From the NCBI GenBank assembly GCA_021209875.1, contig JAGYVD010000006.1, positions 3,472,001-3,536,000 of the forward strand: 64,000 nt of DNA, read 5' to 3'. Below, piece by piece: positions 37,922 through 50,800 of this stretch. Source of the stretch: Rosellinia necatrix. Taxonomy: Eukaryota > Ascomycota > Sordariomycetes > Xylariales > Xylariaceae. Below the pieces are notes generated by a model. That model was not told where the DNA came from, ran no database searches, and worked only from the letters and a program-made list of their open reading frames with translations. Within the stretch, counting starts at the first letter, position 1. Each line of letters starts with the position of its first letter. The position numbers were made by a program, and so were the translations under genes.

Positions 37922-38674
37922 CTACCAACCCAGGGTATCTCCCTTTGACGTGGTGAACGTGCCCGATGTCTCCTTCGTAGCCCCGTCGATGACCTTGAGC
38001 ATGCCCTCGACGCTGGACTCGACCGAGTCCGGGGGCCCCTTGGAGAAGCCCCATTCGTCCGCCACGAACTGGCCGGCGCGCGTCTGCACCCAGCCGGGGT
38101 GGAGCGCGACGGCGATGAGGCCGCTGTCCTTGTTCTCCACGTGGATGGCCCTCGTGAGCCAGTTCTGCGCGCACCGGCTGGGCCCGTAGGCGCCGCCCGG
38201 CACGGGCTCCATCTCCGAGATGCTGCCGACCGAGCTCGACATCATGAAGAGCTTGGGCGCCGCCGACTTCTGCAGCAGCGGCCACAGCCCCTGGAAGACG
38301 AGCAGCGGCGCGATCGTGTTGGTCTCGAACGCGGCGCGCAGGTCCTCCGCCGTCGTCTCGAGCGCCGGCACCATGGGCTGCGCGCCGCCCGCGTTGTTGA
38401 TGAGCACGTCCACCTTGTCCACCCCGGCCGCCGTGACGGCTTGCCGGACTTGCTCGGGGGCGACGGCCGTGGAAAAGTCGAGCAGCACCGCGTGGAGCGC
38501 GCTGCCGTCGCCCTTGGTGGCGTTTGTCGTTTCGTCCTTCAGCACCGAGGCCGCTTGCTCGGATCGTACCGTCGCCACCACCGTCGTGGCGGGGCGTGCG
38601 AGCAGTGCCTTGACCAGACCTAGCCCTAGTCCTCTGTTCCCGCCTGTAATCACGTAGACTGTGTTGCTGGCCAT
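37922..38674 (-). CDS. SDR-2, norsolorinic acid ketoreductase-like fold, with Arg in place of the catalytic Lys
   Basis: Single exon, 250 residues. The N-terminus (VYVITGGNRGLGLGLVKALL) and overall pattern resemble fungal AflD/Nor-1-like ketoreductases. NNAGG and MSSSVGS are present. The active-site segment reads AYGPSRCAQNW, so the YxxxK lysine is Arg (codon CGG, unambiguous in the sequence). A GC-rich gene, on the same strand as SDR-1 and the MFS gene. It could be a ketoreductase with altered activity or a decayed catalyst kept for binding. Confidence 0.88.
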   Translation of the reverse strand: MASNTVYVITGGNRGLGLGLVKALLARPATTVVATVRSEQAASVLKDETTNATKGDGSALHAVLLDFSTAVAPEQVRQAVTAAGVDKVDVLINNAGGAQPMVPALETTAEDLRAAFETNTIAPLLVFQGLWPLLQKSAAPKLFMMSSSVGSISEMEPVPGGAYGPSRCAQNWLTRAIHVENKDSGLIAVALHPGWVQTRAGQFVADEWGFSKGPPDSVESSVEGMLKVIDGATKETSGTFTTSKGDTLGW

Positions 38675-39147
38675 GATGAACAGTGCCCGCTCCGTACTCT
38701 CGTATCGATTAGCGTGGCAAAAATCGAAATGGAAAAATAAAAAATAAAAATAGAAGTCGGAAAGGGTAGGATTGTTTCACGCGCACGGGGGATGCGTTTG
38801 TGTTATTTATACCTTAGGATTGGCAAGTTTGTGACCTGCGGGGTTATCTGCCCCTTATTCTCCCTCGCCGTGTGATTGGGCAGCAATGAGCTAAGCTCGC
38901 AAACCACGCGAATGCAGCAGATATGCCACATAGGCGCGTAAAATCAAAGCGATCTTCGGTATACACGTAATCTCAGCCATCGATATGGGCTTTGGCCCCA
39001 GTGGTCACGATAGAAGAGTTACAATCGCTCCCTAGCGGGGGCGGTGGGCTGATGTTGCTTCCTGATGAGATACTAGTCCCTATCTCAGGAGGCAAATTCT
39101 CTATTGAGCTATCTAGAAATCTTCCCGGGGGATATAGCAAGACGATG
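38675..39147. other. Intergenic, SDR-2 / MFS 3' end
   Basis: Promoter region of SDR-2 and 3' flank of the MFS gene. No feature supported. Confidence 0.45.
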
Positions 39148-41116
39148 TCAGGGGTTGGGCGTAGCTGCTTCTATCTCAGATTCGGAAATTGGCACCGAAG
39201 AGCTACTCTCCGTCTTTTCCGGTGCTTTGGCTTCCGACTTGAGGGACTTCCAAGGGATGAAAGGCCATGACAATGCGGAGATTGAGCAGAGGATTAGCGC
39301 GAGGAGAAACACCTTATTGAGCGCAGTGTTATAAGTCTGCACAGCGACCTCTAGATCTTGTGGAGACAAGACCTCATCAAGAGTTCGAAAGTGATTGAGA
39401 AGTGTGTCCGCTCCAATTTCCGGGAACCTTCCGGCGAGTGTGAGAACCTCTGACGCGAAGAGTGCTTGCGATATCCCAATCACTACTGAGCCACCGACGA
39501 TATTGCCTAACAATACTGCCGAGATGGCATAGCCAACATCGTCGTCGGCCACGATCGCCTGTGCGTTGACAATAGATTGTTGGATAGCTATTCCGAACCC
39601 AGCGCCACAGATAATTTGATACCCAAGCCATTGTCCCTCGGGGCTCCCTGGATACAATGTATAAAGTAACCCAGTACCGATTGAGGACAATACTGTAGCA
39701 GCAATTACAAAAGGAGGTAAATAACCCACGTAGGAGGTCCCGACCCCAGTTACAGTCGAAGCAACGACCTCTGCGATCGTTAGAGGGACTAGTCGGATGC
39801 CCGCTTCCCCCGCTGATACCCTTTGAACAGCTTGGAACCATGTTGGTAGCTAGAGTTATCGTATTAGCGGGTCCAAGTGCTTCATGTTCCGAGGTAACGC
39901 TCACATAGTATAGAATAGCCCACATGCCGCTCGAAATGGTGAAACCGAACAAGATGACTGCGACAAATGCTTTATCTCTCAGCAATCTGGTGGGAAAGAT
40001 GGCTGCGTTGCCCAGACGACTCTCATATACGCCAATCAAGCCGAACGACACGCCGAAAATAACCAATAAGGCTATAATTCGTCCGTTCGACCAAGGGTAC
40101 GTCGTACCGCCCCATTGTAGGGCAAGCAATAAACTGACGAGCGAGCCCATAATCGCAATAGCCCCTATAAAATCGAGCTCGCGGAGTTTCTGCCAGGTTG
40201 TCTTCTGCGCCGCTTGGCTGTCGGATGGTTTCTGGCTCGGCGGATGGAAGAAGAAGACCAAGATTGCGAACAGAACTCCGCCAGCGGGGAGATTGATCCA
40301 AAAGCCCCAACGCCATCCGATGGTGTTGACGAGGGCGCCGCCGATTGTCGGCCCAACAATAGTAGCCACCCCCTCGAGCCCGCCTACAATACTCGTATAC
40401 ATCGCGCGGTGTTGTAATGGAGAGATTCGAGCGGTAATCCTACACCCGCATGGGTTAACGATATTCTACCTCAAAGGGGGATCTCAGATCGGAGAAGTAA
40501 CTCACGTTAAACCACTGGACAACACCCCAGCATCACCGAGTCCCGCGAACGCTCTTCCGACAATAAACGTCGGCGAGTTTCTAGCCAGTGCGCATATCAG
40601 ACAACCGACTTCCAAGATCACCAATGACGATAAGAACACCGTCTTTGGCTGGAATACGCTCGTTAGCTTCCCCATCAGTGGCAAAGTTGCCCCAACTACT
40701 AGGAGAAAAGCGGCGCCATACCACCCATAGTCTTTGCCAGAGTTGAACTCGGCGACAAGGGTCGGGTTCAGGGTGGACACAATGGAAGAGTCCTGGAATC
40801 ACGATCATTAGTTTGTGCTTTGTGATACATGCTAGATGCTAGAGAACATATCGCGACTTACAAGTGAGCCGATGAAGACGACTATGGCGATAGAACCGAC
40901 AATGAGGAGACGATGAGCGGTTGATATGGCCTTGGCCGCCTCCTCGTTGGAAGCTGGGGAGACCGTCGCCGGTGTATTCGAGCCATCCGTGCGTTGATCC
41001 GTGTTCTGATCTGTGTTCTGATCCGTGTTCTGATCCGTATTTGGATCGGTGTTAAGATCTGTGTTTGGGCCCAGGCTTGTGCCCTCGGCCGTGGTGGCGC
41101 TCTTTTCGGCATCCAT
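39148..41116 (-). CDS. MFS drug:H+ antiporter (DHA2-type), candidate exporter of the cluster product
   Basis: Exons on the minus strand: 41116-40862, 40792-40506, 40439-39905 and 39849-39148, 592 residues. It has many hydrophobic segments (12-14 expected), with GRAFAGLGDAGVLSSG, GGLEGVATIVGPTIGGAL and WRWGFWINLPAGG, the last typical of DHA2-type toxin pumps such as ToxA. The cytosolic N-terminus carries six tandem NTD-x repeats, four of them NTDQ, encoded by a 12-base repeat. It shares a ~700-base promoter with the NRPS, which fits export and self-protection. Some splice joins cross membrane segments but phases all agree. Confidence 0.92.
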
Positions 41117-41832
41117 CGCAGCGTCTATCCAGCGGCCGTCACGTCACAATAGGGCAATGGTTGAGACGACAACTCCTGGCTGGCCATGGACGGGAAGGAA
41201 TTAGGTTAGGCTGGATAGGGAGGCAGGCTAGACATGGGTGTGACGGAAAGGACGCTCAGACGGGTATCTGGATAGGGTCTGACAGGCATCTCACCTCATC
41301 ATCCCTATACCTAAATGGTGAGATAAGCGGGACTGTACGACCGTTCTAGCGTTCCCAGCACATAGCGAAGCACTGATACAACAGCACTAGCCAGCTGTTA
41401 TAGAGGTCATGCGTGCATATGTGCCTGAGGCTCATAGCTAATGGACGTTGAACTGTTGCAAGAACTAATCACTTTACTTACTTACTTACTTACTTACTTA
41501 GTATGCGTACAGCATGTTAGCACATAACTGAGGTGTCGATCTGGGATGCCATGATCTGACCTAGACTAGTCGTACACACCGGTAGTACATGCTGGTAGTA
41601 AATACAGGAAGAATAATCCATGCCCAAAAGCGACACGGCCCCAAGGAATTTAACTGCTTCACGACAGAATAGCGTCCCGCTGGCTTTATAGCGAATTTAC
41701 CCGTACGCCCCTGTAAGTCGTAGCTGTCCCGAACATAGTGAGCCAAACTAACTGAACGCAGGCACGGCCTATACACAAGTGCGTTGCTATAAGTCAGTAA
41801 ACAAGGCAGAAAGACCCTCACACACGAACAAG
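41117..41832. promoter_or_regulatory. Divergent promoter, MFS / NRPS
   Basis: 716 bases between the two start codons, with (ACTT)n at about 41472-41501 and the TCACGTCA motif just 23 bases upstream of the MFS ATG. Confidence 0.7.
41139..41146 (-). promoter_or_regulatory. TGACGTGA motif, candidate bANK regulator site
   Basis: Exact TCACGTCA on the plus strand between the exporter and the synthetase genes. Same 8-mer as at 30854 and 59659. Confidence 0.5.
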
Positions 41833-44800
41833 ATGGGCAACGAAGTTATGTGCAACCTTCCGGCCTTCCTGGGGAAGGACGTGAATGCCACAAATCTGGG
41901 CGCTGAGGAGGTGACTGTGGCCCTGCCGGGCTTTCACCCCGATGTGGTAGAGACATCATGGGTTTTATTACTGCACTTGTACACAAACCTGACAGAAATC
42001 TGTTTTGAGTGCCGAAATGCTTCAGGGGGAATCAGCATCAAATCGGCAAAACTCCCAGAGGGGGAGAGCCTGAGCACCGTGGTGCCTAGGGCCGTGAAGG
42101 ATTCCGCCAACACAACCTACAAGGGCAACACAGCCGTCATCTTTATGACGGGGAGCCAACGCCGCGAACCAGACGCTGCAATGATACCAGCCCCATCCGA
42201 GAGCACACTCTGGCCAGGTGTTGACATTGCATTATGTGCATCGGAGTCTTCCTATACATTGGTCTATCGCCACAACTTCATGTCTTCACAAGAAGCTAGA
42301 CTCGTGAGCGACACCTTCTCCCATATCATGAGCACCCAGACGGCTTCAAATAGCCCACGGACGACAAGGGATATCGCCATCAGCCAGCAAGACATCGACC
42401 GAATCTCACAATGGAATAGCGTCCCATTAATCACTGCCGAGACCCTGGTGCACGAAGAGTTCTCGCGTACAGTAGCCGCGCAGCCAAACACGTTGGCGAT
42501 AGACTCATGGGATGGCCAGATGACCTACCGCGATCTGGATGAAGCCTCAGATCTGCTTGCCGGCTACCTAAGACACATTGGTGCCGGGCCAGGTGATTGG
42601 GTTCTGCTCTGCTTCACCAAATCTCGCTGGGCTATCATTTCGATGCTCGCCGTTCTCAAAGCAGGGGCTGCCTTCTCGCCTGTTGACCCTCGATTTCCCG
42701 AATTGCGGATACGTCAGATTCTGCAAACAACCGCAGCCAAGCACGCTCTGGTGTGCGCAGAAGCGCCAGCGGAGCTCTTGAAACGGTCAAGCGCCAGTTT
42801 GGAGGTCGTTGACGTGTCTCGGGTACACGACAACATGCCTTATAACCAGGGGAACCTAACGGCACCCCAGATAACACCCCAATCTCCAGCTATAGGTCTA
42901 TTCACATCTGGCAGCACAGGAACACCCAAGTGCATCATCGCTCCTCACGCCGCAGTGATCACAGGCGCAAGAGAGTTTGGCAACTATGTAGGAGCGGATC
43001 GGGAGACCCGATTCCTTCAATTCGCCGCCTACACCTTCGACATGTCGTACGCAGACATTATCACCTCCCTCATTTACGGATCTTGCCTGTGTATTCCATC
43101 CGATGACGAAAGAATGGGCGGACTTCAAGATTATATTCAACGTATCAAGCCAACCTGGGCTAACCTGACGCCAACAGTGGCACGCATGTTGGACCCGGCC
43201 TTGTCGTCTTCTATCAAAAAACTTCTCCTGGCAGGGGAACTAGTAAAAGAGTCAGACGTTGAAGGCTGGATTAAGGCGGGAGTAGAAGTGTATAATGTTT
43301 ACGGCCCAGCTGAGAATGTTATAGTGCGTACCCCAGCCCCTTTCCCTCTTCTCACTTTTCCAATCCCTTTGCTTTCCTACAACTGGGGTCATTTTAGGCT
43401 GGTCTCCACTAACGCTGGCCCTCGAACAGGTATGCACCATCGGGCGCATAGCACTTGGTCGCGCCGCTATTGTCGGATCCGGGAAAAATACCCGGACCTG
43501 GGTCGTAGACGTCGAGAAACGTCGCCTTGTCCCAGTTAGCGCGGTAGGAGAGCTTGTGCTTGAAGGACCGCAGGTGGCTCCCGGCTACCTCCGGGACCCA
43601 GAGCGAACGGAAAAGAGCTTTTTGTCCGGTTTGGAGTATATACCAGCCATCGATACCTCGCTGGCCAGCGATCGCAAGTTCTATCGAACCGGTGATCTGG
43701 TTCGACAGAGCCTTGATGGCACACTTGAATGTCTAGGCAGAGCCGATGCGCAGGTCAAGCTGGGCGGCCAACGAGTAGAGCTAAGCGACATCGAATCACA
43801 CATAGAGCTGATCAGGTCTGCTTTGTTACTGCCGAAGGCCGGCCCATTCGCAAATCAATTAACCGCAGTCCTAGAGGTTTCAGTACCAGAAGGCTGCGAC
43901 CCCTCGTATTTCACTCGCCTTGACCAGAAGCTTGTAACCGAAGTTCGATCGAGTCTCGCTGAGCGAGTCCCGGCTTACATGATTCCATCAATTTGGATAG
44001 GTATCGGGAAACTCCCAGCTTCGACATCGAACAAACTTGACCGAAAAACGTTGCTGGGAAGGATGGAAGCCCTTTCCCAAGAGGATCTTTCTCGGTTGAG
44101 GTGGAATGATGCTTCATCAGAGGTTGAGTCGATCGAACTTGACTCCCAGCAGACTCTCCTTCGCGACTCTTGTAGTCAAGTGCTGAACTTGCTCCCCGAG
44201 CAAGTTGTAATGAGCCAATCGTTTTTTGGATTGGGCGGTGACTCAATTACAGCGATGCAAGTTTCTTCAATGATAAGAAGAGTCGGGAGCAAGAACTTAG
44301 CCGTCAGGCATCTCTTGGCATGCCCGAGTCTATTGAATGCTGCAGCGCAGATGGAGAATCTACATCCCACGCAGACAAGCCGTCCGACGTTACAGCCACT
44401 TAGTCAGGTCGGCTTATCGCCCATGCAACAATTCTTCGTAGAGACGGCGATGCCGTCCTCAGCCTGGCACCATTACAATCAAAATGTGCTACTACGATTG
44501 ACGGAGTATAGAAAGCCGAGGGAAATCGAACGAGCGATTTCGGGGGTGCTTTCTAGGCATCCCATGTTGCGCGCAAGATTCAAAATTCTCCCTAGCGGTA
44601 GCTGGGTGCAGTATACTGTGCCGGAGGCCGAGGCCAATTTCCAACTGGAACACTACACAGACATTCCCCTAGCAGAGGAACGGAAGCAGTTGATGATGGA
44701 GGCCCGGAAAGGTCTCAACTTGTTCGACGGGCCGGTATTGCGAGCTCAATTATTTGAAGGGGATGGAGACACTAAGACCTCGCTCTTCATTGTCGCTCAT

Positions 44801-47800
44801 CACATTGTCGTAGACCTGGTTTCGTGGAGAGTTATAGTGGAAGAACTGGAAAGTTCCTTGGCGACGCCCTCAGACGGCGATTCAGCTAGCCAAGGTGAAA
44901 ACGCATTGCTTGCTTCATCCCGTCAATCCCTTCCTTTCTTGTCGTGGACTCAGCTGCAGTGGCAAGCTAGCCAAAAATTGCACCCCGCCCAAATCCTCCC
45001 TGAGCTGCCGCATGTTCCGGATTCAGATATCTCATTCTGGGGTATCAATCCATCTGAGAATGTGTATGCTGATGTTAAGGAGCTACGGATGACCCTCGAC
45101 CCATCTACTACTCACAAGCTACTATTCGACTGCCACCAGGCACTGCGCACCGAGCCAGTAGACGTTCTGATTGCCAGCATCCTCGTCTCACTGAGACGTG
45201 CTTTTCCTCAGCGACAGCCACCCCCGATATTTAACGAAGGCCATGGCAGAGAACCGTGGGATGATTCACTTGATGTTTCTCGGACTGTGGGCTGGTTTAC
45301 CACGGTGACCCCTATTTACGCCGAGGTAGATCCTGAAGATGTTGTTGATGTGGTGCGACGTGTCAAGGATTTCCGAAAAGCAACACCATCGAAAGGCTTT
45401 GATTACTTCTCATCCAAGTATCTCACAAAGCCGGGGAAAGCCGCTTTTCAAAACCACCTACCGGCAGAAATCTTGTTCAACTATGAGGGCAGATATCAGT
45501 CCCTCGAGAAAGATGGTGCGCTCCTGAAACCAGACTCGTGGGAGGCTGGCGAGGAATTAGCAGATATGGGCCAACAACTCCAACGATTCTGTCTCTTCGA
45601 ACTATCCGCCGCCATTATGTCTGACGGACGGCTCCATTTCACTAGTGCATACAATACTCGGGCGCGCTATCAGGACGATATTGTTCTTTGGCTGGATAGG
45701 TTTCTTCCCGAGGTCATCACGGAGACTATCACGTCACTCACGGAGGCACAAGCGCAGTTTACACTTAGTGATGTCGGAAGAGGAGATGTTGTTGACTACT
45801 CGGAGGTTGAGACTCTCAACGACTTGGTCACCCAGGCCCCAGCAATACAGAGCATGGAGGACATCGAGAGTATAAGCTACGGTTCCCCCATGCAAAATTC
45901 GCTTGCTTTAAGCCAATCCAGGGCTAACTCAGATGCGTATGAGATTGACTTCACCTGGGAAGTTAGCGCGAATAGCGATGCTCGGATATTTTCTCCTATT
46001 AACGCGGAGCGACTGGCGTTAGCTTGGCGAGAGACCACTGCGTCCCATGCCACACTTCGAACTGTGTTTTTCGAAGCCTCGACGATTACCGGATCGGAGA
46101 TGTTACACCAGGTCGTATTGCGGCGCTTCGATCCATGCTGCATTTCCTTGCGAGCGAAAGACCGACGAGGCGCATTAGACATGATCGCAGAGTTCCCAAC
46201 ATATAAAGAACAGGGCCTCTTCCCCGATATGAGGCCTCCACATCGTCTCATAATAGGTTCTACTATTGACGGCCAATGCTTCATTCGATTACAAATCAAC
46301 CATATTGTGTTTGATGGCATGTCCGTGACCCCGTTACTTTCGAGTCTTGCCCAGGCGTACCAGAGCCTTGAGCTCAACGAGCAACGTGTCTCGGCCACAT
46401 GGGCGCCTTTCACGGATTTTATCAAATACATACGAGGGCCAGAGCTCCGAAAGAACAGCATTGCATATTGGAAATCATATCTCTCAAATGCCAAACCCTG
46501 TATCTTTCCTAGTCTCACCGACACAAGCATACCCGCTTCGTCCGAAGACAGGTCCTCGCGGCGGGGTTCGGCATCTGTCCCGCTCAGCGTCAACTTGACA
46601 CAGCTTCGGGAAATCGCAGGCAAGTTGCAGGTAACATTGCCAACAATAGTGCACTTAGCATGGGCCCTAGTACTTCGCTTGTACACCGGAGAACGGTCGG
46701 TCTTATTTGGGTACCTTTCTTCGGGGCGTGACGCTCCTATTGACGGCATTGAAGATGCCGTCGGACCATTCCTCGCAATGTTTATATGTGCAGTTGACTT
46801 TAGCGAAGACCGGGCTACTTCTCTAGCCGACATGTTGGGGAAGATCCAGCTGGCATCGGCCCAGTCTGTTTCGCATCAAGCCTGCTCCCTCGCGGAAATC
46901 CAAGCAACGCTCAATCTACCAGGAAACCCCTCTCTGTTCAACAGTGGTATTACTTTCGAGTCTAAATTATCTAAGAAGGCGCAGATGAGCAAGAAACTGC
47001 CGATACTCTTCGATGTCATTTCGGAACGAGATCCCACAGAGTTTGACATGTCTCTATTTGTCAAACTTGACGACCATGAGCAGTCCATTTCAATGCACTT
47101 AGATTACCTCTTGTCAGCAATTGGCAATGAGCACGCCAAAAATATCGTGGCATCAATAGATCACATGTTGACAGAGCTTGTTCGTGACCCCCACCGGCAT
47201 GCGGGCGAGCTTTGCGGTATTAGCGCACACGACCTGAAGACGCTATGGGATTGGAATGGACCCCTCATCTCGCCCTTGGACAAGTGCGCTCATGATATTT
47301 TCGCCGAGCGGGTGTTGGCTTATCCTGATAGGGAGGCAATATTCAGTTGGGATGGGATCATGACATACAAGCAACTAGACGCTGTCTCAACGCGCCTCGG
47401 AAAACATCTTGTAGAACTCGGCGTTGGTCCAGAAAAGATGATACCTGTATGCTTTGAAAAGTCCATGTGGGCGGTCGTCGCCATTTTGGCAATCATAAAG
47501 GCTGGTGGCTGCTTCGTGCTGATGGATCCCGCACACCCTATATCGCGTATATGGGGCCTCATAGATGAACTTGATTCATCAGTATTGGTTTGCTCTCCAC
47601 TGACAAACGAGTCTAAGAGGTTCGAAGAGGTCATAAAAAGCGAGGGGCGATCTATATCAGCGGTCAAGGTCGACTTGGCTTATGTGGAGAGTCTTCCTGA
47701 ATACTCTGTTCCTCCCGGCACCCCGATCAGTGACGTTCATCCGGAGAACCTCGTATACGCGGTATTCACGTCTGGCACGACAGGGAAGCCAAAAGGAACA

Positions 47801-50800
47801 CTGATAACCCATCGTGCGCTAGCAACAGGGTTAAAAGAACACGCGGACGCTACAGGGATGGGCATGATGGGCCCTGAAACTCGATCACTCCAGTTTGCCT
47901 CTTTCAGTTTTGATGCTGCAATCGGAGACGTGTTCACTACTATCGAAGTCGGAGGCTGCCTCTGTATTCTAAGCGAAGAACAACGAAGTCCCGCTGATAC
48001 TACTACTTTCATCGCCAAGAGCCGGGCGAACTGGACTGGCATCACTCCTTCGTTTGCGTCGTTACTCGACCCTGCGGCGGTGCCTACATTGAAGGCAGTT
48101 TGCCTAGCTGGTGAGCCGCTTCCGGCCTCACAAGTCGATGCATGGGTTGATCGTGTGTCACTTATCAACATGTATGGCCCTACCGAATGTACTATCGCTT
48201 GTGTGGCCAACTCCGAAGTTACTCGACAGACTGGTGCATCTAACATCGGTCGTGGTTATCGAGCAACAACATGGATCGTCGATGAGAACGACCATGATCG
48301 GCTTCGCCCAATTGGGACGATAGGAGAACTGCTGATTGAGGGCCCTGTACTTGCGAGGGGTTACTTAAACCGACCGGAGAAAACAGCGGAAGTCTTCATC
48401 GACAGTCCCCTTTGGCTCCAATCCAAGCGACCTAAATCAAAGCTTTATAAGACAGGTGATTTAGTTCGTTATAATTCTGACGGAACTATCAATTTCATCG
48501 GCCGCAAAGACACGCAAATCAAGATCAATGGCCAGCGAGTGGAAGTAGGAGAGATTGAGAGCGTTTTGAGCAGCAACATCGAGCGATCGGAGGCAACAAT
48601 AATAGTAGAGCTTCTTAAACGATCTGGCATGGGTGAGAGTGATCTCCTAGTTGCGTTTATCTGTAGCAGCAGCAAAACAGAAGACCTAGATGAACGGCGA
48701 GCTACCAATCCTGAGGATATCATATCCACTAGCGAATCCTCCTTGGCCAAGTTTCGGTCTCTGGTTGCCAAGATCCTGCATCCGCAATCTTCTCTATCAA
48801 CACTGCCTCGATACATGATTCCGCAAGCGTACATACCTCTTGATCGAGTTCCGCTTTCTGTGTCTGGGAAAACGGATCGACGCGCTCTTCAGAACGCCTC
48901 AGCTCAACTTAGTCGAGCTGAACTCGTCGCCTTCACCTCTGGTATCACATCGGCAGTCGAAGACAATTTAGAGACCAGTACGCAGACCCTGTTGGCCAAG
49001 CTGTGGCGTAAGGTGCTCAAAGTTGAAGTCAAGGGGAAACAGTCCAATTTCATTCACCTCGGCGGAGACTCTCTGAATGCCATGGCTCTCCGAGCAGAGG
49101 CACTGCGGGCTGGCTTCAAGCTGTCAGTAGCCGAAATCTTTGCTAACGCTGATCTTGCGGATATGGCGGAACTTCTAGTTTCATCTCCCTCATTTACAGA
49201 TATATCATCGCCATTAGGCTCGTCAACGCCCTCAACGCCTCCTAACCAGTTACCAGAAGCCAAGCCATTCTCATTGTTACCCACGGTTGGACTGCAACCA
49301 ACGGACGATTTGCTAGATGATATTTCTCGCGAATGTGGTATCTCGCCCGAACAAGTAGATGATATATTCCCATGTACGCCAATGCAAGAAGGCCTCATGG
49401 CTCTCTCTTCTTCAAAATCCCGAGAAGGGGCATATGCGCTGCATGCTGCCTTTAAGCTCCCTGCAGATATTGATATTGGAAAGTTCATACGTGCTTGGGA
49501 GATTACAACAACAGAATACCCAATTTGCAGAAGCAGAATTGTCCCGAGGCCTCAGGGAAGTCTTGTGGTCGTGGCACGTGCGACCCCGGATGTGTATCAT
49601 GAATCAGGGGAGTATCTAAAAGGCCATCTGGCACAACAACGAAAGATTACTTTCGCGTATGGTGCACCTCTCTTCAGGCTTGGTATCTTCCATGAGAAGG
49701 ACCAGGATTCAAAGTACCTGGTTCTGAATGCTCACCATGCTGTATATGACGGATGGTCAATCAGACTGATATGGGAGTCAGCACTTGCGCATTATGTTGA
49801 CAAAACGCCCTGGTCCGAGCAAAGCCCATCCTTTCAAACGTTCGTCCGCGAGCTCAGTCACCAGAACCACGGAGCCTCCGAAACGTACTGGAAAAATACT
49901 CTCCTGGAACAAGATCAAGACGGTTTCAAGTTCCCAGTCGCGCCAGGCTCTCATTTACCGGTTGCCAGCTCTAGCAAAGCATTCTCATTCAAGTATGACT
50001 CCAAGACAACAAGATCTCTAGGTATAACTCCTTCAGAGCTCCTGAATGCCACCTGGGCGATCACCTTATCGCAGTATTCAGCCAGTTCTTCTGTCGCTTT
50101 CGGTGTCACCCTTTCAGGAAGAGATATTTCTCTTCCTGGTGCAGACCGAATCGTTGGTCCGACAATTACGACAGTCCCTAGGAACATTAACATCCGCAAA
50201 GACCAATCAATATCCGACTTCCTCCGCGATGTGCGACAAGCAGCAGCTGGGGCTCTGCCTCATCAGCACTTGGGGCTTCAGAGGATCTCCGGCCTTAGCC
50301 CAACGACGCGAAAAGCCTGCGATTTTACCAGCTTGCTCATTGTAACCCCGAGCTCAGTGATCAGCTCGTCTTCAATGGAAAGTCTTGGAATAATCCCTGT
50401 GCCAATCGAGGCGGCTGACTTCCACCCTTACCCTATCGCGCTGGAGTGTAGACCTGAAAATGAGACTCTTGAAATCGAAGTGGCGTTTGATCCCGAGTGT
50501 ATCGACTCCCTAACTATTGAACACATGATGGAACAATTCAATCACGTTCTACAACGCATCAACAAACGCTCTACAGCGGAGACGGTTGAAAGCCTATATA
50601 CCAACGTCTCTCCTTCTCATCTCGAGGTCATGATCGGCTGGAACTCAAAAGCGCAGGATGTTCTACAGTCACCAAACTCCAGCTTCGTACACCAGTTAGT
50701 CGTCGAAAATGCCAGGACTCAGCCGTCTTCCGTGGCCATCGAAGCTCGTGGCGAGACCCTGACGTATGATCGATTAGACCAACTTTCCGAAACACTTGCT

